The notes: generated by a model from the sequence alone, not told the origin. Shown: positions 25,394 to 34,039, counted from the first letter of the stretch. The stretch: DNA of 41,986 bases from Rhodopseudomonas sp. BR0M22 (GCF_010907035.1 NZ_QUMK01000050.1:1-41986); one strand, 5' to 3'. Made by a program: numbers and translations.

Positions 25394-27172
25394 ATGAAGC
25401 AGTCTCCTGCCCCAGCCGGCTCCTCCAAGACTCGGAAAGCCAAACCCAAAGGTCTGAAAGCCTGGCTTCACCGCATCGGCGTTCGGCAGGTGCGGATGTT
25501 CTGCGGGCTGGTGATGTTCACCTACCTGCTCAGCCACTTCCTCAACCATGCGCTCGGCAACATCTCGCCGGAGGCGCTGCATGCCGGCGTGCTGTGGCAC
25601 CTGGAGATCTGGCAATTCCTGCCGGTCGCGATCCTGTTCTACGGCTCGGTGACGGTGCATGCCGGGCTCGGACTGTGGGCGCTGTATCAGCGCCGTCAGT
25701 TCCGCTGGAAGACACTCGAGCCGCTGCAGCTTTTGCTCGGCCTGTCGGTCCCGCTGCTGATCTACAGCCACGTCATCGTGATGCGGCTCGGCAACGCACT
25801 GTACGACCAGGACCGGCTGTATCCGCAGGTGTTGTACAACTACTTCGTCCTCGCGCCGTCCTATCGGGCATGGCTGATGGTGGCGGTGATGCTGATCGCC
25901 TGGACCCACGGCTGCATCGGTCTCTACGTCTGGCTGCGGATCAAGCCGGCATTCCGCCGCGCGATGCCGTGGCTGCTCGCCACCGCGGTTCTGATCCCGA
26001 CGCTGGCGCTGCTCGGCTTCTATCAGGGCGGCCGCGACGTCGCGCGCGAGGCCGCCTCGCCGCAATGGCAGGCCGACAATCTCGCGCCGGCCAATCTCGG
26101 CACGCCGGAACAGCAGGAGACCCTCGATGCGATCGGCAACGACTTCCTGATCTTCTATCTCGGCCTGATCGCCCTGGCGCTGATCGCCCGCGCGGTACGC
26201 GCGTTGCTCGAACGGCGCGGCGGCATGGTCCGGCTGACCTATGACGGCGAGCGCAGCATCCGGGTGCCGAAGGGCCTCACCGTGCTGGAGGCGACCCAGC
26301 GCCACAACATTCCGCACGCCTCGGCATGTGGCGGCCGCGCCCGCTGTTCGACCTGCCGGATCCGCGTGCTCGGCGATCCCGCGACTCTGCCGCCGCCTTC
26401 ACCGCGCGAAGCCTTCGTGCTCGCCTCGATCGGCACTGGCGACGATCCGTCGATCCGTCTCGCCTGCCAGCTCAGACCGGACCGCGACCTCAGCTTCGTG
26501 CCGGTGTTTCAGCCACGCAATGTCTCCCTCGCACGCAAGGCGGTGCGCGCGGCGCGGGTCGGCGAGGAACGCTATCTGGTCAGCATGTTCGTCGACATGC
26601 GCGGATCGACCAAGCTGGCCGAAAGCCGGCTGCCGTTCGACACGGTGTTCATCGTGAACCGCTTCCTCGGCGCCGTGTCGCGCAGCGTCATCGCCTGCGG
26701 TGGCCAGCCCAATCAGTTCGTCGGCGACGGCATGCTGGCGTTGTTCGGCCTCACCGAAACGCCGCGCGACGCCTGCCGCAATGCGATCCGCGCGGTCAGC
26801 GCGATTGCCGCCGCGATCGACGAACTCAACAGTTTTATCGCCCACGATCTGCCCGAGCCGATCCGGTTCGGGATCGGTCTCCACGGCGGCGAAGTGGTGC
26901 TCGGCGAGATCGGCTATCGCGACAACATGGTGTTCACCGCACTCGGCGACTCCGTCAATGTCGCATCGCGGCTGCAGGACATGACCAAGACACTCGGCTG
27001 CGAGACGCTGCTGTCGGACGAACTCCGCGCCACCGCCGGTCTGTCCGAACAGGCGCTCACGACGCTGGAGCTGGAGATCCGTGGCCGCATCGAACCGATG
27101 CTGGTCTGCGTGGTCGAACATTCCGCCGATCTGGCCTCGGCACTGAACGACAGCGAACTGACGCTGGCCTGA
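25394..27172 (+). CDS. Cytochrome b-ferredoxin-class III nucleotide cyclase fusion
   Basis: This 592-residue protein joins three modules. Residues 1 to about 272 form a six-helix membrane anchor with His48, His52, His89, His126 and His172 in patterns like the di-haem cytochrome b subunits of succinate dehydrogenase. Residues about 278-372 are a plant-type [2Fe-2S] ferredoxin with Cys312, Cys318, Cys321 and Cys358. Residues about 392-580 are a class III adenylate/guanylate cyclase with metal-binding Asp401 (FVDMRGST) and Asp445 (GDG), and Asn522 and Arg526 in GDSVNVASRL. The usual substrate-reading Lys is Gln441. The design implies that electron flow or membrane redox state controls cyclic nucleotide synthesis. 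It is a monocistronic gene 93 bases after ycjF. Confidence 0.93.
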   Translation: MKQSPAPAGSSKTRKAKPKGLKAWLHRIGVRQVRMFCGLVMFTYLLSHFLNHALGNISPEALHAGVLWHLEIWQFLPVAILFYGSVTVHAGLGLWALYQRRQFRWKTLEPLQLLLGLSVPLLIYSHVIVMRLGNALYDQDRLYPQVLYNYFVLAPSYRAWLMVAVMLIAWTHGCIGLYVWLRIKPAFRRAMPWLLATAVLIPTLALLGFYQGGRDVAREAASPQWQADNLAPANLGTPEQQETLDAIGNDFLIFYLGLIALALIARAVRALLERRGGMVRLTYDGERSIRVPKGLTVLEATQRHNIPHASACGGRARCSTCRIRVLGDPATLPPPSPREAFVLASIGTGDDPSIRLACQLRPDRDLSFVPVFQPRNVSLARKAVRAARVGEERYLVSMFVDMRGSTKLAESRLPFDTVFIVNRFLGAVSRSVIACGGQPNQFVGDGMLALFGLTETPRDACRNAIRAVSAIAAAIDELNSFIAHDLPEPIRFGIGLHGGEVVLGEIGYRDNMVFTALGDSVNVASRLQDMTKTLGCETLLSDELRATAGLSEQALTTLELEIRGRIEPMLVCVVEHSADLASALNDSELTLA

Positions 27173-27370
27173 TCAGCCAGCAGGATCGCGCTGCGGCGAC
27201 GGTCCATCATCCCCATCAGCGGAAACAAAAACCCGCGCGCACGGCATGAACCCGTGCGTGACGGCTTGCGACGAACGGGCGATGGGCGGGTCCGATCCGA
27301 CACCGACGGGCCAAGCAGACTTGAACCGAACAACGAACCGCGCATCGCGCGTATTTCGAGGAGAACGACC

Positions 27371-27613
27371 ATGCTTCGCAAGATTGCTCTTGGACTGTTC
27401 GCCGCCGCTTCGCTGAGTGCCGTCGCGCTGGCTCCGACCGCTGCCTCCGCCGGCGGATGGAAGCATCATCACCACGGCTGGGGCTACCATCACTGGCACG
27501 GCCCAGCCATCGGCATCGGCTATGTGGGTTATGGCTACGGCAACTGCTACGTGACCCGCCGGGTCGCGACGCCATACGGCTGGCGCTGGCGCACCTTCAA
27601 CGTCTGCGACTGA
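27371..27613 (+). CDS. Exported His/Gly/Tyr-rich small protein
   Basis: This 80-residue protein has a signal peptide (1 to about 27, ending ASA). Its mature part is short and rich in His, Gly, Tyr and Trp: WKHHHHGWGYHHWHGPAIG, then GYVGYGYGNCYVTRRV and a terminal FNVCD. The His cluster could bind nickel, copper, zinc or haem, and Cys59 and Cys79 may form a disulfide. GAGGAG lies 6 bases before the ATG. Similar small exported proteins are frequent in Rhodopseudomonas and Bradyrhizobium genomes, without a settled function. A paired hairpin terminator follows. Confidence 0.88.
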   Translation: MLRKIALGLFAAASLSAVALAPTAASAGGWKHHHHGWGYHHWHGPAIGIGYVGYGYGNCYVTRRVATPYGWRWRTFNVCD

Positions 27614-27635
27614 CGCTGCCCGCGTCGAAGATCGA

Positions 27636-27668
27636 GGCTCCGGTTCTGATCGGATCAGGACCGGAGCC
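27636..27668. terminator. Bidirectional terminator hairpin
   Basis: GGCTCCGGTTCTGATC at 27636-27651 faces GATCAGGACCGGAGCC at 27653-27668. All 16 positions pair, one as a G-U wobble; the central few bases must form the loop. It lies between the converging genes ending at 27613 and 27684 and can stop both. Confidence 0.75.
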
Positions 27669-27683
27669 GGACTCGCCCGTGGA

Positions 27684-28328
27684 TCAGTCGAGCTTGACCC
27701 ACTGATCCACCGGCATCACTTCCGGGCTCTGAGCATAACCGCGAGTCCACATATCCACCACCCATTGGGCACCGGTGGCGCGCTCGGTCAGCACGGCGGT
27801 GTTGTGCGGCGTCTGCAGCACCAGGACGTTGCCGCGATATTTCGGATCGCCGACGCTGTGATACTTGAACAGCCCCCATTGCTGCATCACCAGCAGCAGG
27901 CTGGTGGTGTTGCGGGTCGTATCCCAGCAATCGAAATTGTGTTTGTCGTCGAAGTAACGGAAGTCGGCGCGCGCGATCCGCTTGTCGGTTCCGAGCACCG
28001 GCCCGAGCTTGCGGTCGAGCCATACCACCGCCTTCTGCACCGCCGCCCGTTCCGCCGCGGCCGAGGACTTACCGGCAGCCATGATCCGCGACAGCGCGGC
28101 GCGATCGCCGGCCGAAAACGCCAGCTCGTAGCGGCGGCGGCAGACGAAGCCGTAGCACACCGTCATGCCCTTCGCGGTCGGCGGAAAGATCGAAACCGAA
28201 CTATAAAGATAAGATACCTGCGAGCTGAGCTCGGCCGCACCAGCCGGCGCCGCAGCCCAAGCGGTGACCGCCGCCGCCGCGAGCGCGCCGAAACGCCATG
28301 CGTTGAAGTTGCCGCGTCTCGCCCTCAT
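27684..28328 (-). CDS. Exported protein of unknown function
   Basis: I do not recognise this 214-residue protein. Residues 1 to about 32 are a signal peptide (ending GAAAE after a twenty-residue Ala-rich core). The mature part includes GMTVCYGFVCRRRYELAFS, then a helical section, and the segment HNFDCWDTTRNTTSLLLVMQQWGLFKYH, then LVLQTPHNTAVLTERATGAQWVVDMW. Cys58, Cys63 and Cys134, a conserved-looking Cys-Trp-Asp and a later His could form an active site, loosely recalling the Cys-His arrangement of papain-like peptidases or transglutaminases, but this is a guess. GGGGAA precedes the ATG at 28328. It is divergent from putA. Confidence 0.85.
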   Translation of the reverse strand: MRARRGNFNAWRFGALAAAAVTAWAAAPAGAAELSSQVSYLYSSVSIFPPTAKGMTVCYGFVCRRRYELAFSAGDRAALSRIMAAGKSSAAAERAAVQKAVVWLDRKLGPVLGTDKRIARADFRYFDDKHNFDCWDTTRNTTSLLLVMQQWGLFKYHSVGDPKYRGNVLVLQTPHNTAVLTERATGAQWVVDMWTRGYAQSPEVMPVDQWVKLD

Positions 28329-28340
28329 TCCGTTCCCCAA

Positions 28341-28401
28341 CCTGTCTGTTGCTGAGGCGAAGCTAGCGTCACGGCCTGACCGTGCCAATATGTCAGACAG
28401 G
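28341..28401. promoter_or_regulatory. Nested inverted repeats upstream of putA
   Basis: CCTGTCTG at 28341-28348 mirrors CAGACAGG at 28394-28401, and a smaller hairpin CACGG/CCGTG lies between them at 28370-28384. They occupy the 144-base divergent region between the unknown exported protein and putA. In related bacteria putA is often controlled by an Lrp-type PutR, but no putR gene is adjacent here. Confidence 0.28.
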
Positions 28402-28472
28402 GGGCATCGCATTTGCCCGCAGCGCTGATGCATGCCGTCCACAGTTGTCTCCGGCTTCGGGAACCGAACGCC

Positions 28473-31400
28473 ATGCCGCCAGAACCGCAGCTTCCCGCAT
28501 TTGCCGCCGCTTACGCACCAGACGACGCCGCGCTGGCGTCCGATCTGCTCGCCACCGCCACGTTGACGCCCGACCGTGAGGCGCGGATCGACAATGTTGC
28601 GACCGGATTGATCATCGCAATCCGGAGCGCCAAGCACGTCTTCGGCGGCGTCGAAGCGATGCTGCGCGAGTTCGCGCTGTCGACCAAGGAAGGGCTGGCC
28701 TTGATGGTGCTGGCCGAGGCTCTGCTTCGAATTCCGGATGCTTCGACCGCCGACGCCTTTATCGAAGACAAGCTCGGCCAGGGCGATTTCGCGCACCATC
28801 GGATCAAGTCCGATGCGGTGCTGGTCAATGCCTCGGCGTGGGCGCTCGGCGTATCGGCCCGCCTGGTCCACGCCGGCGAGACGCCGCAAGGCACGCTCGC
28901 AGCATTGACGAAGCGGATCGGCGCGCCGGCCGTGCGCGCCGCGACCCGTCAGGCCATGCGGCTGATCGGCAACCACTTCGTCCTCGGCGAGACGATCGAG
29001 GCCGCACTTGCCCGCGCACACGCGCATCCGAGTGAAGGCCTACGCTACTCTTACGACATGCTCGGAGAAGGCGCCCGCACCGCCGAGGATGCCGAGCGCT
29101 ACTTCCAATCCTATGCCGATGCCATCACGGCGATCGGTCGCTCCGCCGGCAACGCCGCGCTGCCGGCGCGGCCAGGCATCTCGGTGAAGCTGTCGGCGCT
29201 GCATCCGCGATTCGAAGCGATCAGCCGCGACCGGGTGCTGCGGGAATTGACGCCGCGGCTGCTCGAGCTGGCGCGGCTCGCCAAGAGTCATGACCTCGCC
29301 TTCACGGTCGACGCCGAAGAGGCCGATCGGCTTGAATTGTCGCTCGAGGTATTCGCCGCCTGCTTCGCCGATGCCTCGCTCGCGGGCTGGGACGGCTACG
29401 GCCTCGCGGTGCAGGCGTATCAGAAGCGTGCCGGCGCAGTGATCGATCATGTCGCCGAGTTAGCAAAGGCACTCGATCGGCGGGTGATGCTGCGGCTGGT
29501 GAAGGGCGCCTATTGGGACACCGAGGTCAAGCGAACGCAGGAACGCGGCCTCTCCGACTATCCGGTGTTCACCAAAAAGCCGATGACCGACCTCAACTAC
29601 CTGCATTGCGCCGGCAAGCTGCTTTCGCTGCGGCCACGCCTGTTCCCGCAATTCGCCAGCCACAACGCGCTGACCGTGGCGACTATTCTGGAACTGGCCG
29701 ATGGCAGCGGCGGCTACGAATTTCAGCGGCTGCACGGCATGGGCGAAGCGCTGTACGCTCGGCTGCTCGCCGAACACCCGCAGGCAGTGTGCCGGATCTA
29801 CGCGCCGGTCGGCGGCCATCGCGATCTGCTCGCCTATCTGGTGCGGCGCCTGCTGGAGAACGGCGCCAACTCGTCGTTCGTGGCGCAGGCGGGCGACGAG
29901 AGCGTTCCGGTCGCCGAGTTGCTGACGCGACCTGCGGCACTGATCGGCCGCCCCGAGGATGCACGCAATCCGGTGATTCCGTTGCCGCGTGATATGTACC
30001 GGCCGCTCCGGATCAACTCCCGCGGAATCGAATTCGGCGACCGTGCGGCACTCACCTCCCTGCTCGGCGAAATCGACAGCGCGCGCAGACCGCTGCCGAC
30101 AGTCGCATCCGCGACCAAGGAGCATGCCGCAGCCACGATCGCCGCCGCACACGCCGGCTTCGCATCGTGGAGTCGGACTTCTGCCGGTCACCGCGCGACG
30201 ATCCTGGAGCGCGCCGCCGATCTGCTGGAACAGCGCCGCGCCGCAGTGATTGCGCTGCTGCAGGACGAAGGCCGCAAGACCCTCGACGACTGCGTGGCGG
30301 AAGTGCGCGAGGCCATCGATTATTGCCGCTACTACGCCAGCGAAGGCCGCCGGCTGTTCGAAGAGCCCGTCACCCTGCCCGGCCCGACCGGCGAACGCAA
30401 CACGCTCGCCTTGCGGGGCCGCGGCGTGTTCGTGGCGATCAGCCCCTGGAATTTTCCGCTCGCGATCCTGCTCGGCCAGATCACCGCAGCACTGATGGCC
30501 GGCAACGCGGTGGTCGCCAAGCCCGCCGAGCAGACGCCGGTGATCGCAGAACTTGCGATCCGCCTGCTGCACGAAGCCGGCGTGCCGCGGGCTGCGCTGC
30601 ATCTGGTGCAGGGCGACGGCCGTATCGGCGCGGCGCTGGTCGAGCAACCCGACGTCGCCGGCGTCGTCTTCACCGGCTCGACCGAAGTGGCGCGCGTAAT
30701 CAACCGGACGCTCGCCGCCAAGGACGGCCCGATCGTGCCGCTGATCGCCGAGACCGGCGGCATCAACGCCATGATCGTCGACGCCACCGCACTACCCGAG
30801 CAGGTCGCCGACGACGTGGTCGCCTCCGCGTTCCGCTCCACCGGCCAGCGCTGTTCGGCGCTGCGGCTGCTGTGCGTGCAGGACGACGTTGCCAATCGGG
30901 TGATCGCGATGATCGCCGGCGCGGCGCGCGAACTGAAAGTCGGCGATTCCCGAGATCCGTCAACGCATGTCAGCCCGGTGATCGACGCCGCGGCGAAGGC
31001 CAAGCTCGACGCGCACATCGCCAGGATGAAGCGCGAGGCCCGGCTGCACTTTGCCGGGACCGCGCCGGCCAGCGACAACTTCGTGGCGCCGCATGTGTTC
31101 GAACTCAGCCGCTCTTCGCAACTCACCGAGGAAGTGTTCGGCCCGATCCTGCATGTGGTGCGCTACAAGGCGGCACAGTTCGACGAACTCCTCAATGACC
31201 TCGCTGCCACCGGCTACGCCCTGACGCTCGGCGTGCAATCGCGGATCGACGACACGGTCGCGCGCGTGATCGCACGGCTGCCCACCGGCAACGTCTATGT
31301 GAACCGCAACATCATCGGCGCCGTGGTCGGCGTGCAACCGTTCGGCGGCTCCGGCCTGTCCGGCACCGGCCCAAAAGCCGGCGGCCCGCATTATCTGCCG

Positions 31401-31481
31401 CGGTTCGCGCTGGAACAAACAGTGTCGATCAACACCGCGGCTGCCGGCGGTAATGCGGCCTTGCTGACGGACGGCGAGTAG
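28473..31481 (+). CDS. putA: Bifunctional proline dehydrogenase/P5C dehydrogenase PutA (short type)
   Basis: PutA oxidises proline to glutamate in two steps, with FAD then NAD+, and channels the pyrroline-5-carboxylate/glutamate semialdehyde between sites. The protein has 1002 residues and no N-terminal ribbon-helix-helix domain, so it is the short, non-DNA-binding type known from Bradyrhizobium. The FAD domain is at about 70-480 with RLVKGAYWDTE. The aldehyde dehydrogenase domain is at about 510-1000 with SPWNFPLAI, Glu760 (AETGGIN) and catalytic Cys794 (STGQRCSAL). The ATG at 28473 has GGGAA about 10 bases upstream; in-frame starts at 28413 (TTG) and 28428 (ATG) would give longer forms not expected from the family. 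Confidence 0.96.
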   Translation: MPPEPQLPAFAAAYAPDDAALASDLLATATLTPDREARIDNVATGLIIAIRSAKHVFGGVEAMLREFALSTKEGLALMVLAEALLRIPDASTADAFIEDKLGQGDFAHHRIKSDAVLVNASAWALGVSARLVHAGETPQGTLAALTKRIGAPAVRAATRQAMRLIGNHFVLGETIEAALARAHAHPSEGLRYSYDMLGEGARTAEDAERYFQSYADAITAIGRSAGNAALPARPGISVKLSALHPRFEAISRDRVLRELTPRLLELARLAKSHDLAFTVDAEEADRLELSLEVFAACFADASLAGWDGYGLAVQAYQKRAGAVIDHVAELAKALDRRVMLRLVKGAYWDTEVKRTQERGLSDYPVFTKKPMTDLNYLHCAGKLLSLRPRLFPQFASHNALTVATILELADGSGGYEFQRLHGMGEALYARLLAEHPQAVCRIYAPVGGHRDLLAYLVRRLLENGANSSFVAQAGDESVPVAELLTRPAALIGRPEDARNPVIPLPRDMYRPLRINSRGIEFGDRAALTSLLGEIDSARRPLPTVASATKEHAAATIAAAHAGFASWSRTSAGHRATILERAADLLEQRRAAVIALLQDEGRKTLDDCVAEVREAIDYCRYYASEGRRLFEEPVTLPGPTGERNTLALRGRGVFVAISPWNFPLAILLGQITAALMAGNAVVAKPAEQTPVIAELAIRLLHEAGVPRAALHLVQGDGRIGAALVEQPDVAGVVFTGSTEVARVINRTLAAKDGPIVPLIAETGGINAMIVDATALPEQVADDVVASAFRSTGQRCSALRLLCVQDDVANRVIAMIAGAARELKVGDSRDPSTHVSPVIDAAAKAKLDAHIARMKREARLHFAGTAPASDNFVAPHVFELSRSSQLTEEVFGPILHVVRYKAAQFDELLNDLAATGYALTLGVQSRIDDTVARVIARLPTGNVYVNRNIIGAVVGVQPFGGSGLSGTGPKAGGPHYLPRFALEQTVSINTAAAGGNAALLTDGE

Positions 31482-31644
31482 CCGTCGTCGCCCAAAAACC
31501 TGTGCGCGCTGTCGGAAGACCTCCATGCAGGTTCCAATATTGCATCGTGCTGATAACCCGGTTCATATGCGGCAGAAACCGGATCAATGCCTTCGCGCGA
31601 ATTTCCGGAAAATGAAATAACAAAAGCACAGGGAGCTCACGCGC

Positions 31645-32853
31645 ATGGACGACAACGGCATCTTCAGCGGCCTCAAGGTGCTCGATTGCGCGAGTTTCAT
31701 TGCCGCGCCTGCAGCGGCTACCGTGCTCTCCGACTTCGGTGCCGACGTCATCAAGATCGAACCGCCGGGCGCCGGTGATCCCTATCGCAACCTGCCGAAC
31801 CTGCCGGGCTATCCGATCAGCGACCAGAACTACGCGTGGATGCTGGAGGCCCGCAACAAGCGCAGCCTCGCCCTCGACCTCGCCAAACCCGAGGGCAAGG
31901 AGGTGCTGCGCAAGCTGGTCGCCGAGGCCGACGTGTTCATTACCAACTTCCCGCCGCCGGTGCGGGCGCGACTCGGCGTGACTTACGCCGACCTCGCGCC
32001 GCTGAACGAGCGGCTGATCTATGCGAGCTTCACCGGCTATGGCGAGCGCGGCGAGGAAGCCAACAAGCCCGGCTTCGACAGCAACGCGTGGTGGGCCCGC
32101 TCGGGCATGATGGATCTGGTGCGTGCCGACGAAGACTCCACGCCGGCGCGGTCGGTCGCCGGCATGGGCGACCATCCCTGCGCCATGTCGCTGTTCGGCG
32201 CGATCGTCACCGCGCTGTATAAGCGCGAACGCACCGGCAAAGGCAGCGAGGTGAAGTCGAACCTGATGGCCAACGGGCTGTGGTCGACCAGCGTGCTGGC
32301 GCAGGCCAAGCTGGTCGGCGCCGAGTTCCAGCCGCGGCGCCCGCGCGAGCGCGCCCTCAACGCGGTGGCCAATCACTATCGCTGCCGTGATGGCCGCTGG
32401 CTGATCCTGTCGCTGCTCAACGAAGAGAAGCAGTGGCCGACGCTGACGAAGTGCCTCGGCCGCGAGGATCTCACCGACGATCCGCGCTTCGCCACCAAGG
32501 CGGACCGCCACGCGCGCTCGATCGAACTGATCGGCATCTTCGACGAGATCTTTGCGACGCGCGATCTCGCCGACTGGCGCAAGGCGCTCGACGGCACCGG
32601 TCTGGTGTTCGGCGTCGTCGGCATTCTCGACGACATCACCACCGACAAGCAGCTGATCGAGAACGAAGTGCTGGTGCCGTTCGAGAACGACACCACGCTC
32701 ACCATCAACAGCCCGATCTGGATCGAAGGCAGCACCAAGACCCGGCCGCGCAAGCCGCCGGGCGTCGGCGAGCACAGCGACGAAGTGCTGCGCAACGCGG
32801 GCTATGACGACGCCGCCATCAAGGCGCTGCGTGCGTCGGGCGCCGTCGGTTAG
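31645..32853 (+). CDS. Class III CoA-transferase (CaiB/BaiF family)
   Basis: This 402-residue enzyme moves CoA between carboxylic acids through an aspartyl-CoA thioester. The catalytic residue is Asp145 in GFDSNAWWARSG. The N-terminal GLKVLDCASFIAAPAAATVLSDFGADVIKIEPPGAGDPYR pattern, in parts, binds CoA, and ARNKRSLALDLAKPEGKE is also typical. The C-terminal HSDEVLRNAGYDDAAI closes the interlocked fold. GGGAG lies about 9 bases before the ATG. It stands alone, 163 bases after putA, with no acyl-CoA dehydrogenase or ligase beside it, so the acids it uses are unknown. The upstream gap has the inverted repeat CCGGTT/AACCGG at 31558-31582. Confidence 0.94.
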   Translation: MDDNGIFSGLKVLDCASFIAAPAAATVLSDFGADVIKIEPPGAGDPYRNLPNLPGYPISDQNYAWMLEARNKRSLALDLAKPEGKEVLRKLVAEADVFITNFPPPVRARLGVTYADLAPLNERLIYASFTGYGERGEEANKPGFDSNAWWARSGMMDLVRADEDSTPARSVAGMGDHPCAMSLFGAIVTALYKRERTGKGSEVKSNLMANGLWSTSVLAQAKLVGAEFQPRRPRERALNAVANHYRCRDGRWLILSLLNEEKQWPTLTKCLGREDLTDDPRFATKADRHARSIELIGIFDEIFATRDLADWRKALDGTGLVFGVVGILDDITTDKQLIENEVLVPFENDTTLTINSPIWIEGSTKTRPRKPPGVGEHSDEVLRNAGYDDAAIKALRASGAVG

Positions 32854-33168
32854 GAGGCGACGCTCCCTCCGCGCGCCGCAAAGTCCATCACGCGAAATCG
32901 ACCTCGATTTCGCCGGATTCGTACATTGCCCTCATAAGGGGCCCTCCTGCCGAAGGGGCCCGTGGCTGGCAGCGAGGGCCACCTCGGGCCCGAAAACAAA
33001 TTGCTCGGATTGGCTAAAAATCAGCATGGCGCGCCTCTCGGCGGCGCCCTCCGGGAAATTTTGCAATTTATTGACGGCGAGTGCGATTTCGCAATTGCGA
33101 AAAGGGGTCGATATCCGCGACATCGTCTCATCGGACGCAGGAGATGATCTGCGGGTGAGGAGAAGACG
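32854..33168. other. 315-base intergenic region upstream of fpr
   Basis: The gap holds several symmetrical elements: a perfect 9-base inverted repeat CGAAATCGA/TCGATTTCG at 32893-32912, a repeated GGGGCCC at 32938-32944 and 32955-32961, and a 16-base palindrome at 33087-33102. The right half is unusually AT-rich. I see no coding sequence. It probably carries the end of the CoA-transferase transcript and the fpr control region. Confidence 0.6.
33087..33102. promoter_or_regulatory. Perfect 16-base palindrome upstream of fpr
   Basis: TTTCGCAATTGCGAAA is fully self-complementary, 66 bases before the fpr ATG. A TTGACG resembling a -35 hexamer lies at 33071-33076, so a dimeric regulator bound here would overlap the expected promoter. 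The regulator is not identifiable from the window. Confidence 0.45.
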
Positions 33169-33942
33169 ATGAGTGCATTCCAAACCGAAACGGTGCTGTC
33201 GGTCCGGCATTGGACCGACACGCTGTTCAGCTTCACCGCGACGCGCGACCCTGGATTCCGGTTCCAGAGCGGCCAGTTCGCGATGATCGGCCTGGAAGTC
33301 GACGGCCGGCCGTTGATGCGCGCCTACAGCATGGCGAGCGCCAATCACGAGGAAGAGCTGGAATTCTTCAGCATCAAGGTGCCCAACGGTCCGCTGACGT
33401 CGCGGCTGCAGCAGATCAAGGAAGGCGATCAGATCCTGGTCGGGCGCAAGGCGACCGGAACGTTGATCGCCGGCAACCTGATCCCCGGCAAGCGGCTGCT
33501 GCTGCTGTCGACCGGCACCGGGCTGGCCCCGTTCGCCAGCCTGATCAAGGATCCAGAGATCTACGACATCTACGAATCCATCGTGCTGGTTCACGGCTGC
33601 CGACAGATTCCCGAACTGGCCTATGGCGAGCAGTTGGTCGAGGGCCTGCGCGACCACGAGTTCCTCGGGGATCTGATCCGCGACAAGCTGCACTACTACC
33701 CGACCGTGACCCGCGAGCCGTTCCGCAACCGCGGCCGCGTCACCGATCTGATCGCGTCGGGCCAGCTGTTCGACGATCTCGGCCAATCTGGTCTCGATCT
33801 CGAGTCCGACCGGGTGATGCTGTGTGGCAACCCGGCGATGCTCGCCGAACTGCCGGCAATGCTGAGCGAGCGCGGCTTCCGCGAGGGCAACCACAGCGAG
33901 CCTGGCCACTTCGTAGTCGAGAAGGCGTTCGTCGAGCGCTGA
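33169..33942 (+). CDS. fpr: Ferredoxin/flavodoxin-NADP+ reductase
   Basis: Fpr is a cytosolic FAD enzyme of 257 residues that exchanges electrons between NADP(H) and ferredoxin or flavodoxin, supplying iron-sulfur assembly, oxidative-stress repair or nitrogen metabolism. The FAD-binding motif RAYSMAS is at 51-57 and GPLTSRL binds the FAD phosphates. GTGLAPFASLIK and MLCGNPAM form the NADP site. It ends AFVER, a C-terminal extension typical of the bacterial subclass I enzymes, without the C-terminal Tyr of plastid enzymes. GAGGAGA lies about 5 bases before the ATG. The upstream palindrome suggests dedicated regulation. Confidence 0.96.
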   Translation: MSAFQTETVLSVRHWTDTLFSFTATRDPGFRFQSGQFAMIGLEVDGRPLMRAYSMASANHEEELEFFSIKVPNGPLTSRLQQIKEGDQILVGRKATGTLIAGNLIPGKRLLLLSTGTGLAPFASLIKDPEIYDIYESIVLVHGCRQIPELAYGEQLVEGLRDHEFLGDLIRDKLHYYPTVTREPFRNRGRVTDLIASGQLFDDLGQSGLDLESDRVMLCGNPAMLAELPAMLSERGFREGNHSEPGHFVVEKAFVER

Positions 33943-34039
33943 CGCGCCGTTCGGAAATCGCGCGCCGGCGACAACTCATTGCTATCGTCCGGCGCGCGCC
34001 TGAACAACTCTGCGAGGCTCTGCGGGAGAGCCAAATCAA

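Noticed and set aside
24170-26317. Long open frame (715 codons) antisense to ycjF and the cyclase gene
   Set aside because: The opposite strand has ycjF and the cyclase anchor with clear domains. The antisense product shows only composition-driven repeats.
29460-32775. Antisense frames opposite putA and the CoA-transferase
   Set aside because: Shadow frames only; they lack ribosome binding sites and family motifs.
33071-33102. FNR/FixK-type box upstream of fpr
   Set aside because: The palindrome does not contain TTGAT-N4-ATCAA. No such box was found upstream of the other genes I inspected.
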